Of a DNA stretch of 64,000 nt, positions 48,501 to 62,192 are shown piece by piece. The DNA is from Liolophura sinensis (lineage: Eukaryota > Mollusca > Polyplacophora > Chitonida > Chitonidae). Under the pieces are notes generated by a model. The model saw only the letters and a list, made by a program, of their open reading frames with translations. It was not told where the DNA came from and searched no databases. Position 1 is the first letter of the stretch; each line of letters starts with the position of its first letter. Location of the stretch: NCBI RefSeq assembly GCF_032854445.1, contig NC_088301.1, positions 28,318,402-28,382,401 of the forward strand, given 5' to 3'. The translations under genes were made by a program, and so were the position numbers.

Positions 48501-48570
48501 CAAAGTCCCTCTTCACTCGGGACTTCAGCAAGCCTCTCAGCTGAGGCTTGGCTAGCTGAGATGCAGACAT
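45536..48570 (-). CDS. COX6C: Cytochrome c oxidase subunit 6C, two coding exons
   Basis: A small single-span subunit of respiratory complex IV in the inner mitochondrial membrane. Coding exons are 48570-48410 and 45626-45536 on minus. The first begins at the ATG directly after a splice acceptor (ttgcag/ATG), so a non-coding exon lies further upstream. The join is phase 2 and gives 83 aa. Seen: MSASQLAKPQLRGLLKSRVK (matrix side), a hydrophobic helix at about 23-41 (FGIAFAFSAVCTVAYKFLV), EPRKAKYAEFYKTYDA, then DFERMKKEGVFQSV. The order and spacing match animal COX6C of about 75 aa (FYRNYD, MRKAGIFQSV in vertebrates as recalled). The extra C-terminal tail TPDGKVGEW is typical of invertebrate forms as far as I recall. 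A poly(A) signal (tttatt on plus) lies at about 45,033. Confidence 0.92.
46858..47121 (-). repeat. SINE-A, full length
   Basis: From a T run and 'tctgatggcgttttacaccg' to 'taaccaactgagccacggag'. It lies in the single seen intron of COX6C. Confidence 0.92.
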
Positions 48571-50817
48571 CTGCAACAAACAAATTACACAACAGAGTAG
48601 TATGGATAGAAGACACAGATGCCATATTGCTTTGTAGCATAAAACCACATGCAGCCATATACCATGTCATCTTATTTACTGTTCAGATAAAGCATTCTTT
48701 GCTGAACATAGCCACACAATATCAGAAGAAAAAAGGGTCTGTCAATAGGTAATTTTTTGTTTTTTTTTTGTTTTTCATTCTGGCTTATGAAAAAACACAT
48801 GGGTATGAAACTGACATAAGATATCTTAAAAAAGAAACCTGAACATATAATTACGAACTTTGGTCGAGTTATGGCCAACTAACAAATTCTTAATGATGGC
48901 CCCAGCTGACAATGTGCAAGCAAAAACTGGTATACGTTAAAGATAACATCTTGATAACAACTTCAAGGGAAAAGTGACTTCTGTGTGCCCATACCAAGAA
49001 AATAATTCAAGTAACACCAGATATATGATCTAAAGTGCATTAATTTATGCCAGTGTACATTTGTTCAGCTAACTGAGGGTATGACAACAAAACCTTTTAT
49101 TGAATTGCTTGATGAACTCACTTCATAGAAATGTGGTCAGTGTGCCACTATTTCAACTTTTTACAGAAGTCTTATCAAAGCTTTAAGTCACGTTTGCAAC
49201 AGTAGTCCATAATTAAAGTAGTAGTTCCTGTAGATCTGAGATCTGTTTCATTCTTCCCAGCTTGGCTCTCAGAAATACATAATGTGGAAGCTAGGAACAT
49301 GGCCAACCGATCTCAGAGCTATAGTTCTAATACTGTTGTAGCAGTCACGTCTAAATCATACAATTTGAGGTGTACAAAAAAATCACACACATTAAAAGCC
49401 ACAGGCTAGTGGGTTAATTTGAAAATGGAGGCAACCTGGCAGATGGAGACGACTGATTTATTTATATGATTTACTTAAACAATGGCAGCCTGTTTTTGGA
49501 GGGAAAGCTCTGGGGTATCCTGGGTGAAATAGTTGAACTGAACATTGATTGTGGCCATATTTGGCCATATTATAGTTGATAACAAAATGAACATTTAATG
49601 AAATAACTCCCAACCCAGATAGTGGAAAGAATCTCAAATAAAATTGACTCAAAATCCACATGCCACCCTAGCAATCTCTTACCTTTCCCTGTCCACAATG
49701 ATTTTTCCATAGAAATCTGATCACCACAGAGCATATGGCTGAGTGGGAAAGTAGCAACAGTAGAGTTTTGGTGCGGAATGGTATGTGGGTGGGTGTGTGT
49801 TCGTTTGGTGGGTGATTAAGGTAGAATTTGACGTTTTTCTACAGTAGATGTGGGATACCAATGTCAAAGCAGAGCCAAACATGGCGATGGAGGAATACCT
49901 CAAACCTCACATATTGAACAAACAATATGTTGGTTTTACTAAGATAAGCCAAATTGGCATTAAGATTTCAGGAGTCTTGCAAGTTCACTCAAACTAACGC
50001 AGCTAAAAGGTGAAATTTTATGGTACTTAAGACTGAATACACATACAGCATTCAAAGAAATTTTCGAGGTGACATTTTAATCGTTAACTGTTGAGAGGAT
50101 TTTATATCTACATGGTAGGTAATTGCATTCAAATGACACTTTTTCATCCCAGTTTTGACATATCTCATGTTTATAGCAGATATGGCAAATGTGTAGGTAC
50201 ATGGAGGCTGGTTCCTATTCTTTCGCTGTTTCACACCCCTCTCAAAATGGGAGGGTTGGAAAATTTGTGCACATTTCTATGGCCTTAAAGCATAGCTATT
50301 TGGTATGGCTACACTACTACAAATCTAGCATACAGCTGTGTTACTGAAGCTGTCAAACTTTTAACAGGGAAGAATTTACGACGATAGCATGTATGTTAGT
50401 TTAATAACCGTCAGAGCGCTCAGCGCAGACTTTGCGGCTAGAAATCCAGGTACTCGAAAAGTTGTTGAACAAAGAGGTCCACGTTCAATTTAATTAACTG
50501 AACTAAAATATCCTAAAGCCGTAACTCAGACCCACAGTTATCTGAATCGCTGTGCAACACAACATGGTGCATTAAATCAAAGCAGAATGTTAGCAACGTG
50601 ACCACTCGAAGTTGTTGTTGTTTGCATATTCACTTCCATCCTTGATTGCTGCCATTTTTTCCTCGAGCCCCCGGAAATGTCTCGGCTGTCTTTTCGCTAG
50701 AAGTGAAAAACAAAATTACTTGACCCTCCACATATCTTGAACAAAACATACGTACGTTTTATAACTATGGGGTTGTCCAATATGAGCTGACCTTCAAACC
50801 AACAGTACTCGTCAGCC
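48571..50817. other. COX6C upstream intron/leader and candidate promoter
   Basis: No coding exon seen. It should contain the non-coding first exon of COX6C. A candidate promoter lies at about 50,640-50,700, where the minus strand has 'gacatttccgggggctcgag' (an ETS-like TTTCCGG) close to a GC-rich patch. A dispersed repeat shared with about 2,735 lies at 49,230-49,275. The exact first exon cannot be placed from sequence alone. Confidence 0.4.
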
Positions 50818-50885
50818 TACATCCACCAGGGGAACGGAAGTACATCCACCAGGAGAACGGACATCCATCAGGAGGACGTTGCAGT
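50818..50885. repeat. Short array related to the 53-bp satellite
   Basis: Three imperfect units, 'acatccaccaggggaacgga', 'agtacatccaccaggagaac' and 'acatccatcaggaggacg', share the acatccacgaggaggacgg core of the large array that starts about 400 bp further on. It may be a degenerate edge or seed of that array. Confidence 0.6.
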
Positions 50886-51254
50886 GCGCATGACCATACA
50901 TATGGCGCGAAATGCAAAGTAGTGGGGTATAGTTACACATTTGTGTTCAGTAAAAAGACATTCGGATTATATCACTGTATATCTGACACCATTAATTTAA
51001 ATTTTATTTACTACAGTGCTTCCCCAAATTATCGAACTATCGACAACAGATGATGAGTAAGACAAGGTATGTTATAAATTATTGGTATAAATTATCAAAC
51101 TATCGACGACAGATAATGAATAAGACAAGGTATTCTATATGATAAGGATACAACAGCCCAAGGCCTCTCCAGACCCGTTTTCCCGACATGGGGTTCATAG
51201 GCCTATATGACTATACAATATATAGGTACTTGGTATTTAACTTATTTAACTTCC

Positions 51255-54200
51255 TGCAGGTATAAAATACAACATCCACGAGGAGGATGGTGGCCTATTT
51301 AATTTCCTGCAGGTATAAAATACAACATCCACGAGGAGGACGGTGGCTTATTTAACTTCCTGCAGGTATAAAATACAACATCCACGAGGAGGACGGTGGC
51401 TAATTTAACTTCCTGTAGGTATAAAGTACAACATCCACGAGGAGGACGGTGGCTTATTTAACTTCCTGCAGGTATAAAAAAAAACATTCACGAGGAGGAC
51501 GGTGGCTAATTTAACTTTCAGCAGGTTTAAAGTACAACATCCACGAGGAGGACGGTGGCTAATTTAACTTTCTCCAGGTATAAAGTACAACATCCACGAG
51601 GAAGACGGTGGCTAATTTAACTTCCTGCAGGTATAAAGTACAACATCCACGAGGAGGACGGTGGCTAATTTACATTCCTGCAGGTATAAAGTACAACATC
51701 CATGAGGAGGACGGTGGCTAATTTACCTTCATATAGGTATAAAGTACAACATCCACGAAGAGGACGGCGGCTACTTTACCTTTCTCCAGGTATGAAGTAC
51801 AGCATCCACGAGGAGGACGGTGGCTAATCTACCTTTCTCCAGGTATAAAGTACAGCATCAACGAGGAGAACGGTGGCTAAATTAACTTCCTGCAAGTATA
51901 AAGTACAACATCCACGAGGAGGACGGTGGCTAATTTACCTTTCTCCAGGTATAATGTACAACATCCACGAGGAGGACGGTGGCTAATTTACCTTCATATA
52001 GGTATAAAGTACAACATCCACGAAGAGGACGGCGGCTAATTTAACTTCCTGCAGGTATAAAGTACAACATCCACGAGGAGGACGGTGGCTAATTTACCTT
52101 TCTCCAGGTATGAAGTACAACATCCACGAGGAGAACGGTGGCTAATTTAACTTCCTGCAGGTATAAAGTACAACATCCACGGCGGCTACTTTACCTTTCT
52201 CCAGGTATGAAGTACAACATCCACGAGGAGGACGGTGGCTAATTTACCTTTCTCCAGGTATGAAGTACAACATCCACGAGGAGAACGGTGGCTAATTTAA
52301 CTTCCTGCAGGTATAAAGTACAACATCCATGAGGAGGACGGTGGCTAATTTACCTTTCTCCAGGTATAATGTACAACATCCATGAGGAGGACGGTGGCTA
52401 ATTTACCTTTCTCCAGGTATAGAGTACAACATCCACGAGGAGGACGGTGGCTAATTTACATTCCTGCAGGTATAAAGTACAACATCCACGAGGAGGACGG
52501 TGGCTAATTTAACTTCCTGTAGGTATAAAATACAACATCCACGAGGAAGACGGTGGCCAATTTAACTTCCTGCAGGTATAAAGTACAACATCCACGAGGA
52601 GGACGGTGGCTAATTTACCTTCATATAGGTATAAAGTACAACATCCACGAAGAGGACGGCGGCTACTTTACCTTTCTCCAGGTGTGAAGTACAACATCCA
52701 CGAGGAAGACGGTGGTTAATCTACCTTTCCCAAGGTATAAAGTACAGCATCCACGAGGAGGACGGTGGCTAATTTAACTTCCTGCAGGTATAAAGTACAA
52801 CATCCACGAGGAGGACGGTGGCTAATTTACCTTTCTCCAGGTATAATGTACAACATCCACGAGGAGGACGATGGTTAATTTAACTTCCTGCAGGTATAAA
52901 GTACAACATCCACGAAGGGGACGGCGGCTAATTTACATTCCTGCAGGTATAAAGTACAACATCCACGAGGAGGACAGTGGCTAATCTACCTTTCCCCAGG
53001 TATAAAATACAACATCCACGAGGAGGACGGTGGCTAATTTAACTTCCTGTAGGTATAAAGTACAACATCCACGAGGAGGACGGTGGCTAATTTACCTTCC
53101 TGCAGGTACAGAGTACAACATCCACGAGGAGGACAGTGGCTAATTTAACTTTCTCCAGGTATAAAGTACAACATCCACGAGGAGGACGGTGGCTAATTTA
53201 ACTTCCTGCAGGTATAAAGTACAACATCCACGAGGAGGACGGTGGCTAATTTACATTCCTGCAGGTATAAAGTACAACATCCATGAGGAGGACGGTGGCT
53301 AATTTACCTTCATATAGGTATAAAGTACAACATCCACGAAGAGGACGGTGGCTACTTTACCTTTCTCCAGGTATGAAGTACAGCATCCACGAGGAGGACG
53401 GTGGCTAATCTACCTTTCTCTAGGTATAAAGTACAGCATCAACGAGGAGAACGGTGGCTAATTTAACTTCCTGCAGGTATAAAGTACAACATCCACGAGG
53501 AGGACGGTGGCTAATTTACCTTTCTCCAGGTATAATGTACAACATCCACGAGGAGGACGGTGGCTAATTTACATTCCTGCAGGTATAAAGTACAACATCC
53601 ACGAGGAGGACGGTGGCTACTTTAACTTCCTGCGGGTATAAAGTACAACATCCACGAGGAGGACGGTGGCTAATTTACCTTTCTGCAGGTATAAAGTACA
53701 AATCCACGAGGAGGACGGTGGCTAATTTAACTTCCTGTAGGTATAAAATACAACATCCACGAGGAGGACGGTGGCTAATTTACATTCCTGCAGGTATAAA
53801 GTTCAACATCCACGAGGAGGACGGTGGCTAATTTACCTTCATATAGGTATAAAGTACAACATCCACGAAGAGGACGGCGGCTACTTTACCTTTCTCCAGC
53901 TATGAAATACAGCATCCACGAGGAGGGCGGTGGCTAATCTACCTTTCTCCAGGTATAAAGTACAGCATCAACGAGGAGAACGGTGGCTAATTTAACTTCC
54001 TGCAGGTATAAAGTACAACATCCACGAGGAGGACGATGGCTAATTTACCTTCATATAGGTATAAAGTACAACATCCACGAAGAGGACGGTGGCTACTTTA
54101 CCTTTCTCCAGCTATGAAGTACAGCATCCACGAGGAGGACGGTGGCTAATCTACCTTTCTCCAGGTATAAAGTACAGCATCAACGAGGAGAACGGTGGCT

Positions 54201-55372
54201 AATTTAACTTCCTGCAGGTATAAAGTACAACATCCACGAGGAGGACGGTGGCTAATTTACCTTTCTGCAGGTATAAAGTACAAATCCACGAGGAGGACGG
54301 TGGCTAATTTAACTTCCTGTAGGTATAAAATACAACATTCACGAGGAGGACGGTGGCTAATTTAACTTTCTCCAGGTATAAAGTACAACATCCACGAAGA
54401 GGACGGTGGCTAATTTAACTTTCTCCAGGTATAAAGTACAACATCCACGGCGGCTACTTTACCTTTCTCCAGGTATGAAGTACAACATCCACGAGGAGGA
54501 CGGTGGCTAATTTAACTTCCTGCAGGTATAAAGTACAACATCCACGAGGAGGACGGTGGCTAATTTACCTTCATATAGGTATAAAGTACAACATCCACGA
54601 AGAGGACGGCGGCTACTTTACCTTTCTCCAGGTGTGAAGTACAACATCCACGAGGAGGACGGTGGTTAATCTACCTTTCCCCAGGTATAAAGTACAGCAT
54701 CCACGAGGAGGACGGTGGCTAATTTAACTTCCTGCAGGTATAAAGTACAACATCCACGAGGAGGACGGTGGCTAATTTACCTTTCTCCAGGTATAATGTA
54801 CAACATCCACGAGGAGGACGATGGTTAATTTAACTTTCTGCAGGTATAAAGTACAACATCCACGAAGAGGACGGCGGCTAATTTACATTCCTGTAGGTAT
54901 AAAGTACAACATCCACGAGGAGGACGGTGGCTAATCTACCTTTCCCCAGGTATAAAACACAACATCCACGAGGAGGACGGTGGCTAATTTACCTTCCTGT
55001 AGGTACAGAGTACAACATCCACGAGGAGGACAGTGGCTAATTTAACTTTCTCCAGGTATAAAGTACAACATCCACGAGGAGGACGGTGGCTAATTTAACT
55101 TCCTGCAGGTATAAAGTACAACATCCACGAGGAGGACGGTGACTAATTTAAGTTCCTATAAGTTTAAAGTACAAAATCCATGAGGAGGACGGTGGCTAAT
55201 TTACCTTCCTGCAGGTATAAAGTACAACATCAATGAGGAGGACGATGACTAATTTATGTTCCTATAGGTATAAAGTACAACATCCATAAGGAGGGCGGTG
55301 GTTGATTGACGTTCCTACAGGTATCAGGTACAAAATCCACGAGGAGGACGGTGACTAATTTACCATCCTTTT
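51255..55372. repeat. 53-bp satellite-like array, about 77 units
   Basis: Tandem units of 53 bp (starts 51,364 and 51,417) contain 'aggtataaagtacaacatcc' and 'acgaggaggacggtggctaa', then a variable spacer (tttaacttcctgc, tttacctttctcc, tttaccttcatat). Spacer types recur in a shared order, indicating multi-unit duplication. A few shortened units occur (52,180 and 54,450: 'acatccacggcggctacttt'). 53 is not a multiple of three and stops are frequent, so no ORF spans it. The last units at 55,140-55,370 are the most diverged. Confidence 0.96.
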
Positions 55373-57985
55373 TCTCCGCAGATGGGAAAAGCCCAACACG
55401 AACGAGGACAAACTGATTTTGCCTTTCTCTACATGTACGTAGATGAGAAAATTTTTACAGAGCCTTAGAATATAATCCTCGAATCACAGAATATGAGAAA
55501 TCCATAGACCACCAATTCCGGACAGTTGAATAAAAAAGTCAAGAACCACATTCTATTTTAAATATATGTATTTTAAGGAGCCCTCGAGCAGTGCCATAAC
55601 CCATCCCCATGGAGAGTTTGCCAACAGAAACTCTAATTCAACAAGTTCCATTCCCTAAAACTGGTTACAACATTGTATTCATCTGGTTTGCAAAAACCTT
55701 TACAGAAAAACTATTATAAACTGAAGAACGCTTTACTGAGATGTAAGGATAAAAGTTGTGTTTTAATACATATGCTGCAGTACCCTAGGCAAGTTTATTA
55801 GTGTATTAACTCTCTTGTACATTCTAAGATTCTATACATGTGTAAGTGAGGCAATGAATGGTATGGCGGTGGAATGGAAAATACATTATAGGTGTAGGCT
55901 ATATGTACAAGGCATATAGCCATGATACAATGATAACAATGATATAAAATATACATTGTCAACTCATCAGTCATCTATTATTTACATACACAGCATGCCA
56001 GTTACGATTCAGTACTGCTGATTAAGCGGTGTGCTCTTAATTGTTGACTTTTTTTAAGTGCCGTGTGAAACGATGAATGTTCAGTTTGACAGCATCTTCG
56101 TCTTGCTTCTGTGCCAGATATGTGCAGTTTGTTGGATACAAGTAGTGCGACTACATCCCGAACCAAAGCTTCCTTACATCTCCTATTCCTGAATGTCCCT
56201 TCGTACCTACAAAGAAAAAATGTGAACAGAATGCAATCCTGTTAAAGGCTTCCTATTCATTTGTAAAACACTGAAATCTGGAAATGTATATAGATTGCTA
56301 CTGATTAAACATATATGCCTGCACACTTTTTAGCAAGTCATGCGCGGAACAAAATTATGAAATTATAATGATAAATAATTAAACACACATCTACATGTAA
56401 ATGACTATTTGATGACTGCAATATTCTTAGTTACTTTCCTCCTTTTTTATGGCTTTAGTCTTGTCAAATGTTTATACACATTTGAACAGTCTGTATATAG
56501 ATAACTTGAAAGCTGGAAAGCCATTCCGATACTACTCCATGCATAACTGGAACCAAAATAGCCATATCTAATTATACCAAAAAATAAAAACAAACAGATA
56601 AAATACAAGGTAAATACAAACCCATCCACATTTAAAATCTTCTGAATTCGCTCGGTTCCTGATAGCTGGACTAGCTTGTGTACAAGTGCTTTAACTCTGA
56701 TAGAGTGGAGCCCAAAAGTATGTTCTCTTGGACTTTAGGCTGATGGTTCCCCACGTCCACTTTCAGAAGTATTGGCGATCTCTTCATTCGTCTCGCCATG
56801 TTCATACTCCCAGTCGACAACAATTTCAGATCGAACAGGCGTCTGGATGGTGTCATCCGTCAGTGTGGGTTGCACAACTTCGGTTAGATATTTCTGACAG
56901 ACCTGTCCAAATTGATTGTAGAACAATCCCTGTCCAAATCTTGTCGTTTGTTTACGAAGGAGTTCTCCGTTTCATCTGACGTTTCTGAGCTGTATAATGA
57001 GTCGAAAAAGAAAAATATGTTTGACCGGGGACATGTTATTTAAATAATAGATGTCCCGTTTCAGAGAGCTGAAGAGTTGCTCCACCGCTTGGGTGTCAAT
57101 GATTCCACTAAGCTCAGGTAGCAGGGAACACCGTCGAAGTATCTCTTGCCTGCTCTTACAGTTTTCTTGGTGGGACCAGTCTATGAGCGCATAGTGTACG
57201 TCAGATCCTGTGACGGGGATTTTGTTCGATTCGACACAGTCGGGGGAAAAAATGGGATTTGTCAGAAATTCGGCCCCGCAATCCAGCTCTCTTTTTTTTC
57301 GGCTCTTGCAATGTTTAAATCTGTATCAGGTGCCAGTCTTCCTTCGTTTGGGGAATAAAAATGTGGAATTATTTTGTGGGCCTGTCTTGCCAGTAGATAC
57401 GCTATGTCGCAGATGGTGATATTAGGTCGATGTTTCATAGATCTTTCAATGTCGAGATAATCCCTTGAACTTTCAGATCGCAACACCGTGATGGCAACAA
57501 CCAACCGCCCATCCTCCTAGAAGAATAAAGAACGTATTTAAGGATAATAAACTTCTTGATGGCTGAGTGATTTTAAGCGTCACAGCCAAAGAGAACGATT
57601 TAATAAATACAATGACAGTTTAACTGATGTTGTATCACCTAAAAATGCTCATGTGAGGAAACCTGCCATGTTTATACTTGGCCATATCTAATTGAGTTTA
57701 TGCGGTTCACTCCAGGTGTCCAAGTTAAGAAATAATTAGGCGGTATTGCGTCTTCTCACCAGAGCATCCAAATAATTTCTCTAAGCCTTGTCGAATGAAC
57801 CACGTGAAATCGACAAGTCTCTCAACCTCCTGATCACATCAACAGAGGACCCTTCTGCTTTAACACCCACTTCACGACACATTTTTCGGATTGTCGACAC
57901 CTGTCAAAAGATATGAGAATTTTTTGGTTTGAGCTGTGTTGAAGCTTTTGTGTTCATCATTATTTCTTTACAGTCTTTATAAATA

Positions 57986-58085
57986 TGGTCGTGGGTTTCC
58001 CCCGGGCTCTGCCCATAATGCTGGCCGCCGTCAGCATAAGTGAAATATTCTTGAGTACGGCGTAAAAAAACCAATCAAATAAATA
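57986..58085 (+). repeat. SINE-A 3' fragment
   Basis: 'tggtcgtgggtttcccccgg', 'gctctgcccataatgctggc', 'ttcttgagtacggcgtaaaa' and 'ccaatcaaataaataac'. It sits in an intron of the broken transposase-like gene. Confidence 0.88.
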
Positions 58086-58597
58086 ACTAAATCTTCATAG
58101 TACTATTCCACCCTATATATCCGCGAAATTTAAATCCAGCGAATTTGTTTTCGAAGCAAATCACCGAAAATTAATGTCAGAGAAAAAAGGCATTTGCATT
58201 ATACAGATAAACGTTGAGAGAATATAGGATAAAATATCCCCAGATAAGTACATGCACTTTGAAGTAAGTGCAAATACCCTTAACTCTTAAACGTTCTCTT
58301 TTCACTTGAGTGCATACAGTAAATTGTTATTACATCCTACACTGGAAATACCTTTTCATCCTTTAACATCTTCATGATGGTTTCTTCTGGCATCGGTTCG
58401 GACACGGGGTCTTCATTATCCTTGTTTATACTTTGAGAACATTTCTTTATTTCCGTGTTGTAAATCAAGTCACCACTGCGAGAGTTTTCGCCAATCCAAG
58501 GACTCCAAAACTCGTAGGACGGAGTTATGGTATTTTGTTCTAAAGCAAGGGAGAACAACCTGTTAGTAGTTAACCTCATTTGCTAATCACCTGGCCT

Positions 58598-58836
58598 CTG
58601 TTCCACAAAGCAGTCGTAAACTAGGTTGATTGTAACTACCATGACAACTCATGTTAAAGAGATAGGTAGCTATGGTGGTTACAATCAGCTTAGCCTACGT
58701 TTGCTTTCGGCCCTGTTCCACAAAGCAGCCTTATTCTAAGCTGATTATAACTACCATGACAACCCATGTAAAAGAGATGGGCAGCCATGTTAGTTACAAT
58801 AACCTTCGCCTACGATTGCTTTGTGGGACAGGGTCG
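58598..58836. repeat. Tandem pair of MITE-like palindromic elements
   Basis: Two adjacent units of about 115-125 bp. Each begins with 'gttccacaaagcag', carries 'taactaccatgacaac' and 'aaagagat', and ends in the inverted counterpart (TGCTTT..GG). The outer ends 'ccctgttccacaaagcag' (58,713) and 'attgctttgtgggacaggg' (58,817) are inverted repeats. There is no coding, and a hairpin-forming MITE is likely. It is intronic in the broken gene. Confidence 0.6.
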
Positions 58837-61800
58837 AGATCAATCATTGCTTTCAGTTGAAAATACACACTGTCCTACATTTTCGGACTGGAAGATTGTA
58901 TCGTGAAAGGTCTTTAAATTTAGACGTAGAGCTTCACTAGTTGTGCAGTAAATTTTGTAGTCAATTGCCAAAACAATAATTAAAATTTGACTACTTTTAG
59001 CATATTGATATCTTACCCGGTCGAGTGCCAGGGTTTCTTACGCTGTTCTCAACTGCAGACCAGAAAGCCTTAGCATCCACCGTGTCAGAAACTTCGCCAG
59101 ACGGAATGGACAAATCAGACACTGAAAGATAACAAAGTGACGTCGTTATTGACTTATAGTTGAGTGTGTAGCATTTTCATGTGACCACAAAACTTTCCCC
59201 ATAACAGGTGTATATCATTGAATAACTTGTACTTCATTTGCGTGTTGGTACATATATACATCTACCTCCACCTTCATGACGTGTAAAGTATCTGCCCTTA
59301 CTTATGGCAAGCCATTTCGGCCTAATTCAGATATCTTGAATTAATTTTCAGATATCTACAATTCATTTCTAGATTTCTTAAATAGCAGTCTTGTGTTAAT
59401 ATATAGATTATGTATTTCACATATCTGCAAATCCTTTCCAGACATCAAAAATTCTTTTGAACATATCTCGGAATAAAAAACAAGGATGCAGATAACCGTA
59501 AAAGAGCCACAGAAATTGCGCCAAAATGTACAAAATGCAATAACTGCTCCCTGAGAATAGTACACTTTCAAATTTATGCCTTTGGCATGAAAGTTGACAT
59601 GTATGGGTAGGTAATCGAATATGTATTTATGGTTTTGCTGTTGGGGTGTTAATGTTAATATTGCTGGATATCTAGAGCGCTTTTCAACCACGTTTATACA
59701 TGTCATTAAATCTAATCTTCTGATTCAGAATATTCAGAAATGTATATCATCCAATTACATGTCTTGTCATATACATATGTCCACAAAGGACACAATGGAA
59801 ACTGTAATCGTGGTCAGTACATGCCTCGAAATGTAGGTATGCTTGATGTAAAGTGTAGGTATCAACATTCTCTCCGATCATTTCTTGAAGCATGGCAACA
59901 GACCGCCCTATTGCAACGTGGTTCTGAAAACAATTAAACGTCAAAATTTTATCTTCAATATTGATAACTGAAGTTTTAGTAAGTATATCCTGACTTGAGA
60001 TAACATTAAACTGGAAGGTTTGTTGATGTTAAATTTTCTGTATAAATCTACATGCTGCATGCTCAATAGAGTAAATAAATAAAATAGAGTAAATCTGACA
60101 TTTTATCATTAATAAACATAAAATACTTCAGAGTACCTGTAGTCCAGCTCTGATGAAAAGACATACATCAAGCCCAAGGATATGACATCATTGAAGTTAT
60201 GAATGCTCTCGTTCCATTCTTTATATTGATACAACAGTTGGCATGGTTTGCATACCTTGTTGTATACGGTTATATCTGACAGAGAAGGCGTTTGATAATT
60301 CTAAAATTTTATACTTAATTATATTAACTATTATTAATTATATAACGGCGAACCATTAGGATATCCAGACATGGTCTAATTTCAGATAAATGTAACCAAA
60401 TAGAAAATCAAGGAACTATGAGAACTGCCATGCTAAACCATTCCATGCTGAATCATTAATACACTACATCATATTTACGTATATCACTCTCTCCAAAAGC
60501 TTTTGTGTTTTTTTATGAGAACATTTCCACCGTTGATGTATATTTGACGAAATATCCACATAATCTTTTCAATTATCGGACAGCTTTGCTCGCGATGCCG
60601 TGAGCGTATGATATATAGGATCAGACATAAAGGCTTAATATGATTATTTAACAGTGAATATATTACAATGTCATGTTTAATATTAAGCCAAGCTGGTTTT
60701 TTCATTGTTCAGTTCTCCTTGGTGTCCTGAATATGGACCTAGCTTGTGCCAGGATACCGTATGACAAGAATATTGTCGATATATCATGTCCATAACCATT
60801 CATTCCTTCAGTTGTTCTGAGCACAGTGACCTAAAGTTCTTGATAGTTGGAGACCTTACCTTTTACCACTAGTTGTAAATGTATTATTTCCGACTTGTTG
60901 GAAACAAGACGAACATCGAGTGGTCCTTGGCATTGAACACATGATGTTTCTCTTGGAGTGATTTCGAGGATACCGTCTCTTTTGTGATTTCTGATAATTT
61001 GCCTGACTTCCAGAGGGATATCCGTTGGTATACTCCTTGGTAATGATCGGAAATGTTGGCTATTATTTCTCAGTGGAACTTGCCTTTGGCTCCCGTTTAC
61101 CTATTCGGTGTAAGATTCTTGTTGGTAGCTCTTGTTTTAAATACCATTTGCAGATGAGTTTATGGAGGCATGTGTGAATGCTTTTTGTGCACCTGCATAT
61201 TGTGGTGTTTCTTTGTTTATCGTACGTTACTATAGTCCGTTGTAGTTTGCACCAGAACCTTTTTTCCCCGTGTACACAGACAGATGAATATGTCTAGGAT
61301 AATAGGTCGACTGATGGGGTGGAATGAGTACTACAAATGGGCGTCCTGAGCTTTCAGCTGTTTCTTGGCACTGCTTTAGTTCATTGTATCTACTTTCGGT
61401 GATGAAATTTTCACTCCGCATGCATTCAAGCGTGTCTTGTCTAAGAATCGTTTCTTTTCCAGGAATGGCATAAGGAACGGAACGAACGTGATCACACTCA
61501 AAGGAACTATTCCCACCTCTTCTTGCCGCCGATTTCAACTCAATACATGAGTTGTTTTCACAAATGCTGATCGGAGCATTTGTGAGCGTATTTTTCTGCA
61601 GATGTATCGGGATCTGAGGACCACTTCTTGATTTGGACGAACAATACACTCCTTTGGCTGGATCGATTACAACAGTATGGTGATGATTGTGGACATTAAC
61701 ATCATGCTGTAGAGACTGGTGAGATTTCAAGTGCGATTTCATCCATTTCACTGTTATAATTTTACCACATAGTGTACAACTTGCTCGAAGGGATGACGTC

Positions 61801-62192
61801 TTTGTTGAAATCTGGGAATCCAATGATCTAGAACAAGTCGTCTTCAGATTAATACTCTGGGTGGCATAGCAATGGTCTTTGTCACTTGTCACCGCGTCAC
61901 TTTCCTGTGCCTCTACTGCGTTATTCTGATGGTTTTCTGATCTGTGTTTTGCACGCGACGAATAAGAATTTTTCGCTGTACGGGTAGAGGGGATTAATTT
62001 GGATGCAACAGGCGTGTTAAGACTATTAACACATGTTTGAACGTGGTGCTTGAAGTTCTCTTTGCGAATAATTATCCTTGAACATGACGTGCAGTGGAAA
62101 TGCCGTGAAGAACTGTGTTCAGTTAGATGGCAAAGAACGACACTTTTACCTACAAAAATAAACACGTCTTTTGAACATTGTGATAATTTAGT

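Noticed and set aside
51255-55372. CRISPR-like array
   Set aside because: Units are contiguous with no unique spacers, no cas genes are present and the context is eukaryotic. It is a satellite.
61230-62165. A 311-codon minus ORF as a complete intact zinc-finger gene
   Set aside because: Its apparent stop comes just after a frameshift at an A run. Protein-like sequence with a SWIM motif continues in another frame, and upstream and downstream exons join it. It is treated as part of the larger broken gene.
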